DNA of 64,000 bases from Paratinospora sagittata (taxonomy: Eukaryota > Streptophyta > Magnoliopsida > Ranunculales > Menispermaceae), in NCBI GenBank assembly GCA_035771175.1, contig CM069612.1:30204150-30268149 (forward strand). The letters run 5' to 3'. The translations under genes were made by a program, and so were the position numbers. Positions 1 to 12,420 of the stretch are shown in pieces. Position 1 is the stretch's first letter; every line of letters begins with the position of its first letter. The notes beneath the pieces were generated by a model that had not been told where the DNA came from, did not search any database, and was given only the letters and a program-made list of their open reading frames with translations.

Positions 1-858
1 CATTATCGGACCGAGAAACGTTGGAAGTGGGAGACCTACGTAATAAACTCCAAAATGTCACCTTTACTTCTGAACAGGATAGGATAATCTGGACCATTGA
101 TCCGTCCAAGGCTTATTCATGTAAATCATTCTTTACTTGGCTAATTGATGCACCACACTTCCCTCCTTTCCCTCCCTCTACTCACATTGGTCAGGCACAT
201 GCACCCTCTAAGGTAAAAGTATTTGTGTGGGCCTTGGCTCGTAGGAGAATTAATATGGCTGATATGATGCAACATCGGCTACCCAATATGTGTTTATCCC
301 CCCATTGCTGCATGTTCTGTCATCGTCAAGGAGAAAACATTGATCGCATATTCTTCCAATGTGAGTTTTCTAGTAAAATTTGGGGGGAATGGTGCACTTT
401 ATCTGGTAACAATTTCTTCCCCCCCCCCAGTCAGGTGGAGGAAGCTCTATCCTTGAACCATATCTCGTCCTTGTCGATTGGGGAACGGGGAATAGGTACG
501 GTTGCGTTCTATGCAACATTGTGGATGTTGTGGCTTGAACGCAACAACAGGGTATTTCATGATCGGGCTAAATCTGCAAATCATATTTGGGAGGATATCA
601 ACCTAAATGCGAGTACATGGGTCTTTGCTTCGAAGTTTGGAAAAGGGTTGGTTATTGAACTGGAATAATTGTATGTATGTGGGTAGTGATGTCTAAGATT
701 TAGTTTTCTTTGACTTTGTAAGCTTTTTGCAACTGTTTCGATAGTACTGAAGCTGGCTCAGGGGGTAGTTATTTTAGATATCACCTCTGGTGAACATAGT
801 TTGTACAGTTTTCTTATATTAAATAAATATATCCTTTGTTTCCTCTCAAAAAAAGAGA
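1..858 (+). mobile_element. 3' end of an L1-type LINE (zf-RVT region)
   Basis: The reading frame is open from the left edge to a stop at 666-668, so the element begins outside the window. The protein has the plant LINE zinc-binding reverse transcriptase C-terminus (zf-RVT): the block APSKVKVFVWALARRRI, then paired cysteines (CLSPHCCMFCHRQGE), a histidine/cysteine segment near IFFQCEFSSKIW, and the closing LWMLWLERNNRVF. After the stop come about 190 bp of 3' UTR and a short A-rich end near 848-855. The insert sits upstream of the last DUF212 exons, so it is probably within an intron of that gene. The frame is intact over the visible part, which suggests a fairly recent copy, but the RT and endonuclease domains cannot be judged. 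Confidence 0.85.
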
Positions 859-1191
859 ATAGGACAAGTTCTTCATGGTGCTTTGTCATATGTGGTGGAA
901 TTTCTTAGTAGTGTTAACATTTTTGGAGAGTATTTTCTTTCAGCTTTCTATAATTTTGGTGTTGTTTTCCTTTAAAACATCATGCAATTATTGGCAACCA
1001 ACAATGTCTCAGTGTTTCACTGGACAAACATTGTTTAGTTAATAAACAACATAATAATACAACTAAGGACAGACTTTTTGTTGACACTATATGGTGTGTT
1101 CTATATGACAGAGGCCATCTGCCAGTTTTAGAGATTTATGGAGAGGTATCGATTAGTGCTGACATCTAGCGAATTTGATTGCTTTTTCCAG

Positions 1192-1514
1192 GTGCTGAAT
1201 CAAATAGTATGCGAGCTACCTACAGAGCATCCTTTATCTAGTGTGAGACCTCTACATGAGCTGTTAGGTCACACCCCTCTTCAGGTTTGTTGCACCAGTA
1301 GCTTACTAGTTGTACTTTGTGGAAGTCCACTGTTCTAGAGATTGGTTTGGGTCACATTAAATTTGTATTTTGTAACACAACTTGTCTTACTCATTTCTAC
1401 TGTTGTTTTCTTTTACTTATTACATGCGTAAGGAGCGATTTTTATGTTATAATGCAGGTCGTTGCAGGTGGTCTATTAGGCTGCATTGTAGCCTTTCTCA
1501 TGGGCAGTAGTTAA
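1192..1514 (+). CDS. DUF212 / divergent PAP2 (acid phosphatase-vanadium haloperoxidase-related) protein, last two exons
   Basis: Two exons are visible: 1192-1284 and 1458-1514. The first follows a TTTTTCCAG acceptor and encodes a segment starting VLNQIVCELPTEHPLSSVRP. It ends at CAG|GTTTGT. The second follows ATGCAG and encodes VVAGGLLGCIVAFLMGSS before TAA. Joined, they read HTPLQ-VVAGG, which is the conserved C-terminus of the plant DUF212 membrane family. The last segment is a glycine-rich transmembrane helix. Earlier exons (the helices and the conserved GGMPSSHS region) are not seen between 860 and 1190. They should lie left of the window, beyond the LINE. The enzymatic activity of this family is not established. 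Confidence 0.8.
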
Positions 1515-3029
1515 GGGGCCAAAATGAGCAAAATGAATATATAGCAGCATTTTATGCGCTTCTGCAGCTACATTGCCACTAGAGAGAGGAGAGGGGACGC
1601 TCATTCATTTTCTAGTTTTTTTTTTTTTTTCTTTTTTTGAATAACATTTTCTAGTTTAATCATTGGAAGCTTGTAAATTTAATTCACAGAGATGTATTAA
1701 CACCTTTGACATTGTGGAAATGATATTTACTTTAAATTGCTTTCCCAAAGCTTTTATCTTTGACATGACATAGTGCAAATGATATTTACTTCTGATGAAT
1801 ATATAGCAGCATGTTATTCCCTCAATCTACCTGAAGCCTATAATTCACAGCCACAGGAGAATGCAGATTAACCACAATCATTCGGCGCTGCCATTGATAA
1901 GACTTGAATGTCCATTGGGTCCAAGTGATTCTAGCAAATGACTGCAATTAACCCTTTTGTGCAGGCCTTTGAAACCAATTATATTTTTCCAAAGTATACT
2001 TAATAAAGCATTTTTTTTCTAACTATATGATATCAACCATATAACTCTGCTTCTGCCACAGAAACCTAACATATTTTTCTCAAGTATCTACTTTGATCGT
2101 TGTTAAAGGACCTGCATCTTATCAGTTTTGGAAATAAGCAAGTGTGTTTTCAATTGGTCATATCATCTTCCACATTCCTTCTTGCAGATTAAATCATCTC
2201 GCAAATTCTCCAAAAATCGTATCCATAGATGCTGGATTACAACCAATCAGCAGTATCATTCTACGCCTAACACCCTGAATGCTGGATTTTGTATGCTCTC
2301 ACTATTTTCACATTGGCAATCTTTGAAGACAAGAGTAGCATATTTTCATAACCGAGAAAAGTAACTTACAAAATTATAACAGGGAAACATCCAACTAGAA
2401 TCCCTATGCAATCATTACAGCAGATTTAAAAATGAGAACAAAAAGAAAAAAAAATCCCAAAAAAATATAATAATAATAAAAATTCAACTTAACTCTACTA
2501 AGCCTTTTTTTCAACTACATATGGTCGGCTGCATGAATCTGTTCTCTTCACTCCTATCCAAAAAGAAAATAATAACAAATAACTAATAAATACCATTGAA
2601 GAGTTGAAGTTGCTTATTGCCCCAGCCTTCGCCAAAATGAGCCAATTATGCATCTGAATGTGTTAGGGAGAAAACTTGTACAACAGCATAAGCGTCATAA
2701 TTTAGTGTATGCCTTTGATAGGACCAGTTCCATCATTATCTAGGTATGTATTTCTTCCACACTGAAAATAAAATTTAGCATATAAAAGTTACTTCCGAAG
2801 GTAGAAATATTTTGACCCTCATCATAAAAACAAAGACTTGAACAATTGCCTAAATGTGGCTTCTGGTGCACATAAAATGTATGTGCACATTGGAGAGCAA
2901 CGGCGTATTAACCTCTGTTCACATTGCCTATCAATTACTCCATTTAAGCCCTTTATTCCTTTCTCAGAAACCATGGGAACTCCAATGCCACCACTATCTG
3001 ATTCTGACACTTTCTGTTCACTTTTGCTA
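1515..3029. other. Convergent spacer between DUF212 and DEAH13
   Basis: This stretch holds the 3' UTRs of two genes that converge on it. It is AT-rich with a poly-T run at 1619-1632. Apart from one short LINE/SINE tail fragment at about 2483-2560, I see no coding exon. The short open frames here lack family resemblance. Confidence 0.6.
2483..2560 (-). repeat. RTE-LINE/SINE tail fragment
   Basis: On + it reads as a decayed version of the family pattern: CAACT repeats, AAGCC followed by a T run, CAACTACAT, GGTCGGCTGCATGAATC. On the minus strand this is the standard tail, ATTCATG..GCCGACC followed by AAGGCTTAGTTGAG. It lies in the 3' flank of the helicase gene. Confidence 0.6.
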
Positions 3030-6000
3030 CTAGCTGTTTGTTTTCTTAATAAGCCTCTTTTCTTTCTTTCTCCTTTTGGGAAAAAGTTCCTTGGGATCCA
3101 AAAGAACTTCCAAGTGCATTTGTGTCCAAAGTTCTTCAAACTGGTCATGAAATCCAACCTGAAACCAGTCCAAAATCTCTGAATACAATTCCTGAGGATT
3201 CTCATTCCATGTCTGTTTTAGCATGGCCCGGCTTTCAATTGTCTTCGACCTGCCCTGCAGTTTACTTAGAAGATTTCCAATCCGTTTTTGGCCTAATGCC
3301 TCTGGCCTCAAAATACTAGCTGGTGGGGCAACCAAAAACTTCTGGACTGATCTTAAGCATGGCAATACATAGCCTTCAAGCAAAGCATACGCAAATACAG
3401 ACACCCGAAGAATTTTATCTTTAATAGGCAAACTATGCAGTGGTAGCTGCCATAAATGTGGACCAAATGTTGGACTAACCCAGCACAAAACTTGGTCGTT
3501 TAGAAGTTCATAGTAAGGTTTCGGATCTGTAAGTGGTGCCGAGAAGTTGCACAGAGAACCAGCAAACTTAACTAGCCATTCTGATTTCACACTGGTTACT
3601 CCATGCATATATGGTCGCTTTGTTTGAAGCAATTCACTGTAAACTAGCAACTCAGGAGCTGACCGAGCAACAGATGACCAACGATGAAGGAAGACCGTCT
3701 CTTTAACCATGCATGCTTGATATTTAGCTGCATTAACTTTTTTATCCCCATCTGATGAAGAAGAACCTACTCTTATGTGCTTTGCTACCCTGTCAACCCA
3801 GCCGGCACATATGGCTTGTCCCAAGAGCTCCTCCTCATGCAGCAATAGGGGATGCTTATCATAGTAAACTCTCCATCCTTGCTCCACATCGTCAACGGTT
3901 CCATGATTCCAAGCAAATTCCGGGTGTGAATCACCAACGAAGCTTTTTTGTTGAAATACCAAGTGAAGTAATTGCTTTCTTAGTTTGGACATTTCCTCCA
4001 TGGTTTTCAAGTGCAGTAAATTATCCTTGCAGAATTTCACTGGGCTTTTTGCAAGCTCAAATAACTGCAAAGCGTAAGCTGTGGTCAGTGCATCACTGGT
4101 CGGATTAGAAAATTTTGCACGGGCATCTTTGGCCATGTGTTTCAATTTCTTTTTGCTCAGTTTTTCTTTATGGTCAAGAATTTCCTGACTATCCGAGTTG
4201 CCAGACTTCACATCTTGATCTAAGCCATCTTCATTACTATGGCCTCCCTCAAACTGCATGATAAATGGATTAGGCAAGCTCAAAGCAGCAGCTGCAGCAA
4301 CTGTGTATCCCAGAAGTAGATTTGATCGGGTATAGTTTTGTGTATTCTTCATGATATGGATAACCGTTAGAAGCATCCGAGAGTGTCGAGGACTCAAGGG
4401 ATAATGTGCCATGGCTTTCCCAAGGGGTGTGAGTCTCCCCTGGTGATCAAGTGCTTCAAGAGATTTTAGGCAGCACTCTGCTTCCACCAAAGCAGTAGCC
4501 TCTGGAGGAGTTGGAAATGGAAAATTCGCAACCTAGAATGTCCATAGGAAAAACAAGCAAAGGGTCAAATAAGCTTTCAGCTGACAGCAGAAAAAAGGAC
4601 CAATACAAAGAAGTACAGAACAAAATCAGATGGGCCATATTTTACCATGGTTGCTATAAACATAAATAAGTTTTCTATCAAGCAATCAATTAATAAAAAT
4701 TACTACCCCAAGTTTTGAACAAAAATATGGTGAACTAACCAAGTGAGTGATTCTGATGAACCACGAAATTAATAACCATTGGTAGACATGAGATTAAACA
4801 TATTAATCACATGGCACATGCTAGAAGCTGACTCTCAACCAAAAAAATTCAACAGACGAGATCACCATAAAAAAGTGGGCTAAATCAATACATTAACCAT
4901 TCTATTCATGATGCTTCTTTGATTCTACAAAAGCAAATGTGAGTTTTTAAGAGAGAAGTCATAGAGAAATGGCCATGTCCAGGGGATCAAGTCAATGTTT
5001 TATATATTTCTACCCATCACATCTGATGATATAAATTTTTAACAAAAATTTTAGTTAGACTGCAAGTCACTATAACTAATATTGCAAACTGTGACTGTAC
5101 TATAGTCTATAAAAGCATGAAGGTATTTGAATAAGCAACAATTAACAAACCCACCTTATCAATGCCCATGGATTTCATGAGAAGGACAACCCCCTCAACA
5201 GGTATTTTGGATATTTCAGCAACTGAGAAATCAGAAAAAATGTTACTAAAGACTGCAGAAGAATAAAGCCGATAGCAGTGGCCAGGTGCAGTTCTTCCAG
5301 CTCTTCCTGCACGCTGGGCAGCTGATGCCTTACTTATCCATTGGACTTCATATGTCTCCATACCATTACTAGAGTTGTACTTCTTGGCTTTTTCTCTGCC
5401 AGTGTCAACCACATACTTTATGCCAGGAATAGTTAAAGAGGTTTCAGCCACATTGGTAGCAACAACAACAAGCCTCTCCCCTTCCTTAACCTCTTCAAAT
5501 ACTCTAAGTTGGGCCCCCGCAGGAAGCATAGCATAAAGAGGAAGGACAAACAATGCACCGGCACAATGATTAGTAGGCCCTTGATATTTTTTGCCAGAAA
5601 TAGAAGAAGTTAAGTTTAAAGATTCTTCTGCAGTTTTCACGGTAGGAAGGTTCAGCTTGTCCGAAGCTTCAAATGTTGCCTTTAATGAAACAAGGCTGCC
5701 AGCTTCTCCTTGAAGATCAACAAGATCACCACCTTTTTCTGACATTCTCTGATTTAAGGAATCTCCATAATCATCAAAATCACTATCACCATCATCAGTG
5801 CCTAGTTCACTTTCAGACTCATCAGAGGAATATGATTCATCTTTGTCTAAGTAACCAGGATCCTCATCATAAGCACTGAACCTGTCAGTTTGTTGGTCGA
5901 ATGATTGACCACGATTTTCAAATGCTTCATTAATTTCCTTCATATCAATTCCCTGCTCAATGGAGTTTGTTTCTGAGGCTGCAGTGACCTCATTCCCAGT

Positions 6001-9000
6001 CTGTCCTTCGGAATTATTACAACTCATCTCCTTAGAAGCTCTACGAAGCTTTCCACATAAATATTCCACTTCCCCCTGCCCAGTGACAAATACCAATATG
6101 CCTCCAGGTGGCAGTCTCCTGTGAATTGACATGACCTTCTTATAAGCTTGGCCTATGTAGTCAACAATCTCTGTTCTTTTCGAGAAATGAATAGTCACAG
6201 GGAATTGCCTGGTTGGAACTTCCATAACAGGTGGTGGTTCACGAAATAATTTACTTCCTGAAACAAAATCTTCAACACGTAATGTGGCACTCATCAAGAC
6301 AAGTTTTAGCGGAGAAATCATATCTTCTGGGCTAATCTTTACTCCTGCCAGTATCTTCTCTTGCTGCTCCCTGTATAATTTCTACAATTGAACGTTGGGA
6401 TCATAATCCCGAAGAAAGTCCAAAAAAGTTGGATAAAACAGAGGCTTTTTCATGCATACTCAGAACTAAAAGACCTAATTTTTTATTCTCACCTGGCGAA
6501 CTTGTATAACACGAGAAAGCATTCCAATTAGTATGTCTGTATTCAAGCTCCTCTCATGAGCCTCATCCAGAAGTATAATAGAATAACGCTTTAATAAGAA
6601 ATCAGACTGCACCAAAAAATTCCATAAATGATAAGTTTGAAAAGAAAATCATCCCAATAAAGTCTAGCAGCTCATTGACTAAGCAAGACACGGTTCAATC
6701 TTGTTTCCTTTTTCCATTATTAGAAGTGGAATATAATAAGAGATAAGGGTCAAAGCCCTCTCACAATAGATAAGATGAACAATTACATATAAGAGCATCT
6801 CACAAAGGGCAGCACAAAGATTCCTACGGGGCATTTTGTGAGCAAAGAAGGATATTTTCAAGGATTGAATGGCTAAAGAACCATAGACAAATCAGAGTCA
6901 TAGACAAATCCTAAAAGCATTCTTTAAAATGCCATAGGAAATGAGCTGTCATAAAGCAAAGGGGTCATTGGGGAAAGAAAATTTTGAATCATCCCTTGTG
7001 TTGCATGTACAGTAATTGTTTATTGCTTAAAGGCCAGTTTGATTACTCTATTTCACCTCTACTTCTACTTTAAAATGAACATCTATTTGAGTAGAGGTTT
7101 AAGCTCTAATATAATAAGCCAAAACTTTTTGCTTATTCTAGCAAAGGCTATACTTCTACTTCAATTAGTGGTAGAGAAAGTAAATATATTTATTAAAAAA
7201 AATGATCTTCTTCTTATTCTATCCTTTTTTTAGAGGTTGCAGTAGAGTTAACAAACACCACCTAAGTTAGTCCGTCCTTTCTTTTTCTTGTAGATTATTG
7301 TCGTAATAATGAAAGAATTATATGATTGACGAAATATATAAAGTGAAAAAAATGCACTTGCGTATTTGTGCAGATCACAAAGAAAATATATTTATTTAGT
7401 GCAGATCATAAAGAAAAAGATATTTAATTTAGTACAACGTACAAAAAGTTCTATATTTTAGCATTTGATAGAGCAAAGTGGAACAAGCGGATTCATGTAA
7501 CCGATCTCATATACTAGGCAAAAGGCTTAGTTGAGTAGATACAAAAAATTCCATATATCAAAGAGCCACGTGCCATCTTGTTGGAGATGGAGAAGGGTAG
7601 CTTTCTATTTTTGAGCAACAAGTCTTTTTTCATGTTTAAGTAACTAATCTAGCTAAACGAAATAATATTTCCATGCAGAAAGTCCCACATATAAAAATGG
7701 AATAATTCTATAGACAAGTACTTTTATGAATATAGAATTTTAGCCTAAGCAGTGGAGCGTAAAATCACAGATACGGAAGTGAACAATATGAAAGACCTTG
7801 ACACATATGTCATATAAAAAAGAAACGACCAAGTAAGATTCAATTAAGAACCTGAACTTCACGCAGCAAAATCCCATCTGTCATGAACTTGATGGAGCAA
7901 CTGCCTCCAACCCTCCTGTCATGTCTAACTTGAAATCCCACTTCCTTTCCTAGATGAAGACCAAGCTCAAATGCCACTCGCTTAGCTGTCGCAAGAACTG
8001 CAACACGGCGAGGCTGGGTAACACCAATAATTCCCTTTTTATCATTGTTCTTATTTGAACCAAAGCCCGCCTCGTACAGGAACTACAGATAGAAAATAAA
8101 ACTTAAGGCCATTTTATGGGTCAAACTCAGTCCTCAATAGACAAAAGCAATTCACCTGTGGGACTTGAGTGGTTTTACCACACCCCGTTTCTCCACAAAC
8201 AATGACGGTGGAATGCTCACTAATAGCTTCCATTATCTCCTGTTCCATCATGACTATTGGCAGATCCTTCCTTTTTTCCTCAACATCATTTGGTCTTGCA
8301 ACATGCACTACAATAGGAACAGTGCGAGGTTTTGGTGCAGCACAATCAGCAAGGATTTCACAATCCACTTTCAAATCATTGACATCTTTATTCTGTCCCA
8401 CAAAAACAAACCAGATAATGTGGATCATCATCTCAACCAATGGTAGAGAAATTACCTTCATAAAAGCAAAATTGAAGAGCATGTGTTTCATCACTCCATC
8501 AACTTAAGACTGTAATGATAGTAGATATGGGCAGATAATCATACCTGTGACTTGGTACTTTTAGTTTCTTCATAGTTGCATAGTTCATCTTTGGGCACAT
8601 TTACAGCATCTGTATTATTTGAAATTTCCTCAGCTGCTAAGGCATTACTAGAGCTATCATCAATACCTTGTATGCTGCTAACTGACTCTTGGTAAGGGTC
8701 AAAAGACTCAGAATGCCTTTCAACCTCATGATGGTCTAGCCTCGAGTGGCTTTCATCAGGATCAGGTTTACTTCGATAGCAATCAACCTCTCTACCACGT
8801 TTCTTTGAAGGTCGATCAATATGTGGTGATACCAAACCTACCTTTGAAAACTGCACAGCCCTCCTACGCTTCTCCAATGTAGTTTCAACCTACATATGAA
8901 TAAGTCAACCTAGAATTCTGAGATTATAAGGGAATTTCCCCTTAAATACCCTTAAATAAGAATGAAAAAATATAAGTATTTCTTTTAACCATTCAAACCT

Positions 9001-9723
9001 GGCCGATTTTCCCTGAGGACAAAAGCAGTGAACGTGCATCCTCCTGAATCTTGTACTTCCTAAAGAGTTGGATAATTCAACATTTCTTAAAAATGTAGAA
9101 AAAGATTACACTAAAATTAGGGGAGGAAAAGGCAACTTACTCTAATGTCTTAATACTTTCAGATACCAAGGCTTCTTTCTTCTTTTCCTCCTACACATAC
9201 AAGAAACAAGTAACTCCAACATCCAGAATACATTAAAACACATAAGCATCTTATGGGAATTCCATACCTCTAACTTCTGCAACTTCATTTTCTGAGATTT
9301 GCTAAGGCGCGATCTTTCCATTATCTTAGCCTTTCGACAGAGTTAGAAAAACAAATTACCAAAAAATCTAATCTAGGAACTGCCTAAATAGAAAAAAATT
9401 GTATCCGATCCTGTTATCGAGAAGGAGGATAGGAAATCTGAGAAAAATATTCTAACACACATAAAATTAACTAGGCAAGTATACCTGGCTTTTCTCTTTT
9501 GTTTTGGTCTTTTTTCTATTCGGCAAAAGTACCGCATTGCTATCATCACTGTAAACAAAATAAAAAAACCTCACCCATTAAAGAAAAAAGGACAAGTGAA
9601 CCTATTTCTAGTACACTAAATTGCATGTGTAAGTGTAAATTCTCCTAGATATACACAAGGAATTTACCCGCAACCAACACTTATCCCTTCTGTTGGTTCA
9701 AACAAATCCAAGTTCGTATCCAT
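3030..9723 (-). CDS. DEAH13: DEAH-box ATP-dependent RNA helicase, DEAH13 (FAS4) / Dhr1 / DHX37 type
   Basis: The exons on the minus strand are 9668-9723, 9485-9548, 9268-9330, 9141-9190, 8999-9059, 8545-8889, 8156-8392, 7852-8082, 6493-6606, 5155-6381 and 3030-4532. They sum to 3951 nt, or 1316 aa plus stop. The N-terminus is lysine-rich and coiled ([37 protein letters not shown]), as in the DEAH13 group. Helicase motifs are in order: GETGCGKT near residue 280, [17 protein letters not shown] near 383, LMSATL near 438, [25 protein letters not shown] and QRAGRAGR near 763. An acidic Ser/Asp/Glu-rich insert lies between motifs IV and V. The HA2 and OB-fold regions fill the last exon. Yeast Dhr1 and human DHX37 release U3 snoRNA during 40S subunit maturation in the nucleolus, and I infer the same role here. 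The acceptor at 9779-9780 implies a 5' UTR exon further upstream. Confidence 0.93.
7462..7540 (+). repeat. RTE-LINE tail fragment in a DEAH13 intron
   Basis: In one frame from about 7462 this reads [15 protein letters not shown], close to the C-terminal DR.EWRKRIHVADP of plant RTE-type LINE proteins. It continues into the TAGG.AAAAGGCTTAGTTGAG tail. It lies antisense within the 1.2-kb helicase intron 6607-7851. The rest of that intron is AT-rich, with a possible short inverted-repeat element around 7030-7258. Confidence 0.6.
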
Positions 9724-9851
9724 CGACTGCTTCAGATTTTCAAAAATACTGACTGGAACTTCTGTGCCTAACTCAAATCTGTGCACAAAAAATAAGGCAT
9801 TTCACTAAAAACAGATACCATACACATTCGACGAACAAAATTTTCAGCCTA

Positions 9852-9905
9852 TACTCAACTCAGCAGAGCCTTTTCCAAACTACATGGAGTAAGCTACGTG
9901 ATCAA
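9852..9905 (-). repeat. RTE-LINE/SINE tail fragment upstream of DEAH13
   Basis: On + it shows CTCAACTCAGCAGAGCC, then TTTTCC, AACTACATGGAGT and AGCTACGTGATC, a mutated copy of the family tail. It lies between the helicase exon ending at 9778 and the orphan methyltransferase exon, so it is probably in a 5' UTR intron or the promoter. Confidence 0.5.
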
Positions 9906-10190
9906 CAGTAACATTACAAGTTAAAGCCTCTGATTTCTGACTTAAACCCTAAGTATATTTTTTTTAAAAATACCTAAGATGAACTTCAAGAATGAAATTC
10001 ATAAGTTCACCAAATTTGTGTCCACACATTAAAAAGTTCCGAGCTTGGTTATGTGTTGTAGAGGCAGTATCTTAGTTGTAGGTGCTGCTACTATTGTTGC
10101 AACGAGAGAACGAAGAAGAATCAATAGAGAGAGAAAGAAACAGAGAAAAGGGAAGAGATAGAGATAGAGAGAAAGAGCAGAGTAGAGAAC

Positions 10191-10292
10191 CGTGGCGTAG
10201 GGAGAGACGAATATCTTGATGAGGGCAGTTCTGGCGAACTCGTAGAGACGATAGTGAGTCGACTCGGTTCTAGGGCCTGCGAAAGAACTCAT
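10191..10292 (-). pseudogene. Orphan first exon of mRNA cap guanine-N7 methyltransferase 2-like gene
   Basis: From an ATG at 10290-10292 the minus strand encodes 34 residues: MSSFAGPRTESTHYRLYEFA followed by RTALIKIFVSPYAT. It then reaches a possible donor, ACG|GTTCTC. This matches the N-terminus of plant mRNA cap guanine-N7 methyltransferase 2 (RLYEFAK.ALIKIF..PYAT-VCDLYC), which methylates the guanine of the 5' cap. I could not find the next exon (the VCDLYCGGG SAM-binding motif) between here and the helicase start at 9723. The piece therefore looks like a duplicated first exon with its promoter, stranded 470 bp upstream of DEAH13 on the same strand. It could serve as a non-coding 5' exon of the helicase. 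Joining it to the acceptor at 9779 gives a stop at once, so a protein fusion is unlikely. A GA-rich tract covers 10101-10180. Confidence 0.65.
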
Positions 10293-12420
10293 ATTTCTGA
10301 CTCTTCTACTGCTCTGCTTCTTCTGCAACTTCCCGTCTCTCGTAAGAGAACGAAGACGATGGTAGCAGTATCTTAGGTAATTTTTTTTGTTCCTCTTGTA
10401 ATAAATAGTGAAAATACATAATTAAAAAAAAACAAAAAAACCTTACTTGGCTGGTCAATAATTAAATTAGTTGTAATATTTATCTTATTAAAGATTATTT
10501 TTGCCATATTGATCTAAAAAAATATGTTTTCATTATATTCACCATTCTTTCTAAACAAAACTTTGTAATTTTGATTGTACACTGCATTTTTAAATTATTA
10601 GAAACAGGCAAAGATGGACAAACCTAAATCGCAGATAAATCGCAGACCTACCGATTGGTTCAATCGAAGATGGTGCTATTACTACTGTCGTCTCTGTAAC
10701 TCAATACCGCACCAATGAACATCTTCTTGTTCGTTTTTTTTTTTTTTTTTTTTTGTGGTGTCCTATTTTATGTTTTGTTTTTGAGTAATATAGACAAGTA
10801 TTAATACAAATTGAGATGTGAGTATATGACAACTCTAACCTTAGACACTACATGTTAAAACCCTAAACTCTTTTATTTTTTTTTTATTTTTTACGATATA
10901 GGAATTAGGATTTAAGGTTTAAGGTTATCATATTTTTAATTTATATTAGTTTTTGGTTACTTTAATTATATTAACAGGTAAGGATTTAAGGTTCGAGACT
11001 ATAATATTTTAAGATGGTTGCTAAAATCACCCGCCATCCTACTCTTCAAACTCACCCTAAAATTTAACTTAAGTGGGTGAATATAAAATAAATAGTGAAT
11101 AATTTTAGCAGTCACCTATTATAATTCATATTAATTCTTAATTACTTTAATTTATATCTTATTTAAAAAAAATAAAAGAAAAAATCTCAATGTTGGGTTT
11201 AAGACCATATTTTTATTATATCAACCTGTAAGAATATAGGGTTCAGGGCTATAATATTTTAATTCATATTAACCCTGAACTGATTGAGCCACCTTTGGAG
11301 GTTATTATATATATATATACTACTAATAATACAAATACTTGAAAATAACTCACTTTATAATCATTTAAGCAAATAACTAACCCTTAAAACGCATAGTTAT
11401 TATTTACTTTAAAATTAATTATGGGGTTAATATAGTAACCATTATTCCCCCAAAGGTTGACTCATCTATAGTTTTTATTCTCTTTTTGACCAAATATATC
11501 CTAAATATTAATTTATTTTTAAATAATAATTAAAAAAACTTTATGTAAACATGTTTTTTATTTTATTTTAATTATTAGTTTTCCAATACTTAAAAGGTGT
11601 CCACGAGACTGAGTTTTTCGAACTTGAATATAGTTGAGGCGTTTGGACTGACCTCCTAACAAAGGTGGATAAATAAAAATATATTTAAGCTTAAATTCAA
11701 AATCTAGATCTTAACTCTACTTATACGATGTTCCTCAACTAACTAAATTACTACCTATTAGTTATAAACATGTTTGGTCATTACTTGTTTAGTCTAGTGG
11801 TGCACGTAATTAAGCTTGCCCAATATATCCTATTTATATATATATATAAAAACTTACATTTACAAGGAAAATGCTAGTGGTAATTGTAACTAAATATTTA
11901 CATTTATTAGATTATTTATTATAAAAGTTGAGATATGTAAAAGACTGGTGCTAGAGGTACTCGTTTCTTAATACTTTTTCATATTCCAATGCCACCTGTC
12001 AATATGCAATGGTAAATGTAATTATACTTATATTTTTTAGAGTTATGTGAGCAATTAAAAAAAAGAAGAAGTTAATTTCACTGTAAAAAGTGTAATTTTC
12101 ACACATATATATTTATTGTATTTATATACATCTTAAAATGTATAATAAATAATCTAATAAATTTACCTGTCTTGTTAAACTTAGAGTTGTAATTTTTTTT
12201 TAATCAAATTAATATTTTTCAAAATAATAAAAAAAATACAATTACACATGCAACATATTCATATTTATTACATTATTACTAATTACATTGAGCAGTGCAA
12301 AATATAGTTTAGAAAGAGGTCGGTACTTGGGTTGTTGGTAACTCGGTAAAAACTGTTGTCGCTGAAAAAAATTGAAGCAATTCGATCCGATCAGCCAGAA
12401 AGCCATTAGAGCTCCTTCTC
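10293..12420. other. AT-rich intergenic region with decayed repeats
   Basis: No gene is visible here. The stretch holds a poly-T run at about 10733-10754, diverged repeats built on AGGATTTAAGGTT / GGGTTCAGGGCTATAATATTTT at about 10905-11010 and 11190-11280, a short (TA)n at 11309-11320, and an inverted-repeat element at about 11880-12180. The right end (about 12300-12450) probably holds the promoter and 5' UTR of the coiled-coil gene. A donor-like GTG|GTAATTT lies near 12450. Confidence 0.5.
11890..12175. mobile_element. MITE-like inverted-repeat element
   Basis: A 22-nt sequence at 11902-11923 recurs exactly, in inverted orientation, at 12141-12162. The similarity extends imperfectly on both sides (GTAACTAA...TTTAC against the right flank), so about 285 bp can fold into a hairpin. 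It has no coding potential. A related sequence (TAATAAATAATTTAATAAAT) occurs at about 59730. No clean target-site duplication was resolved. Confidence 0.45.

Noticed and set aside
2822..3205. A separate small gene overlapping the 3' end of DEAH13
   Set aside because: It shares the helicase's last exon in another frame and has no family resemblance.
3755..4108. Antisense open frames across the helicase exons
   Set aside because: They are mirror frames of a strongly conserved coding exon and show no motif of their own.
9668..10292. A fusion protein of cap methyltransferase exon and DEAH13
   Set aside because: Joining the donor at 10190 to the acceptor at 9779 gives ACG ATT TGA, an immediate stop, so the two cannot make one protein through these sites.
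10029..10328. A 99-codon open frame read as a new membrane protein upstream of DEAH13
   Set aside because: Only the first part (10191-10292) matches a family. The hydrophobic Leu/Ser/Tyr-rich remainder is translation of the GA/CT-rich tract past a splice donor.
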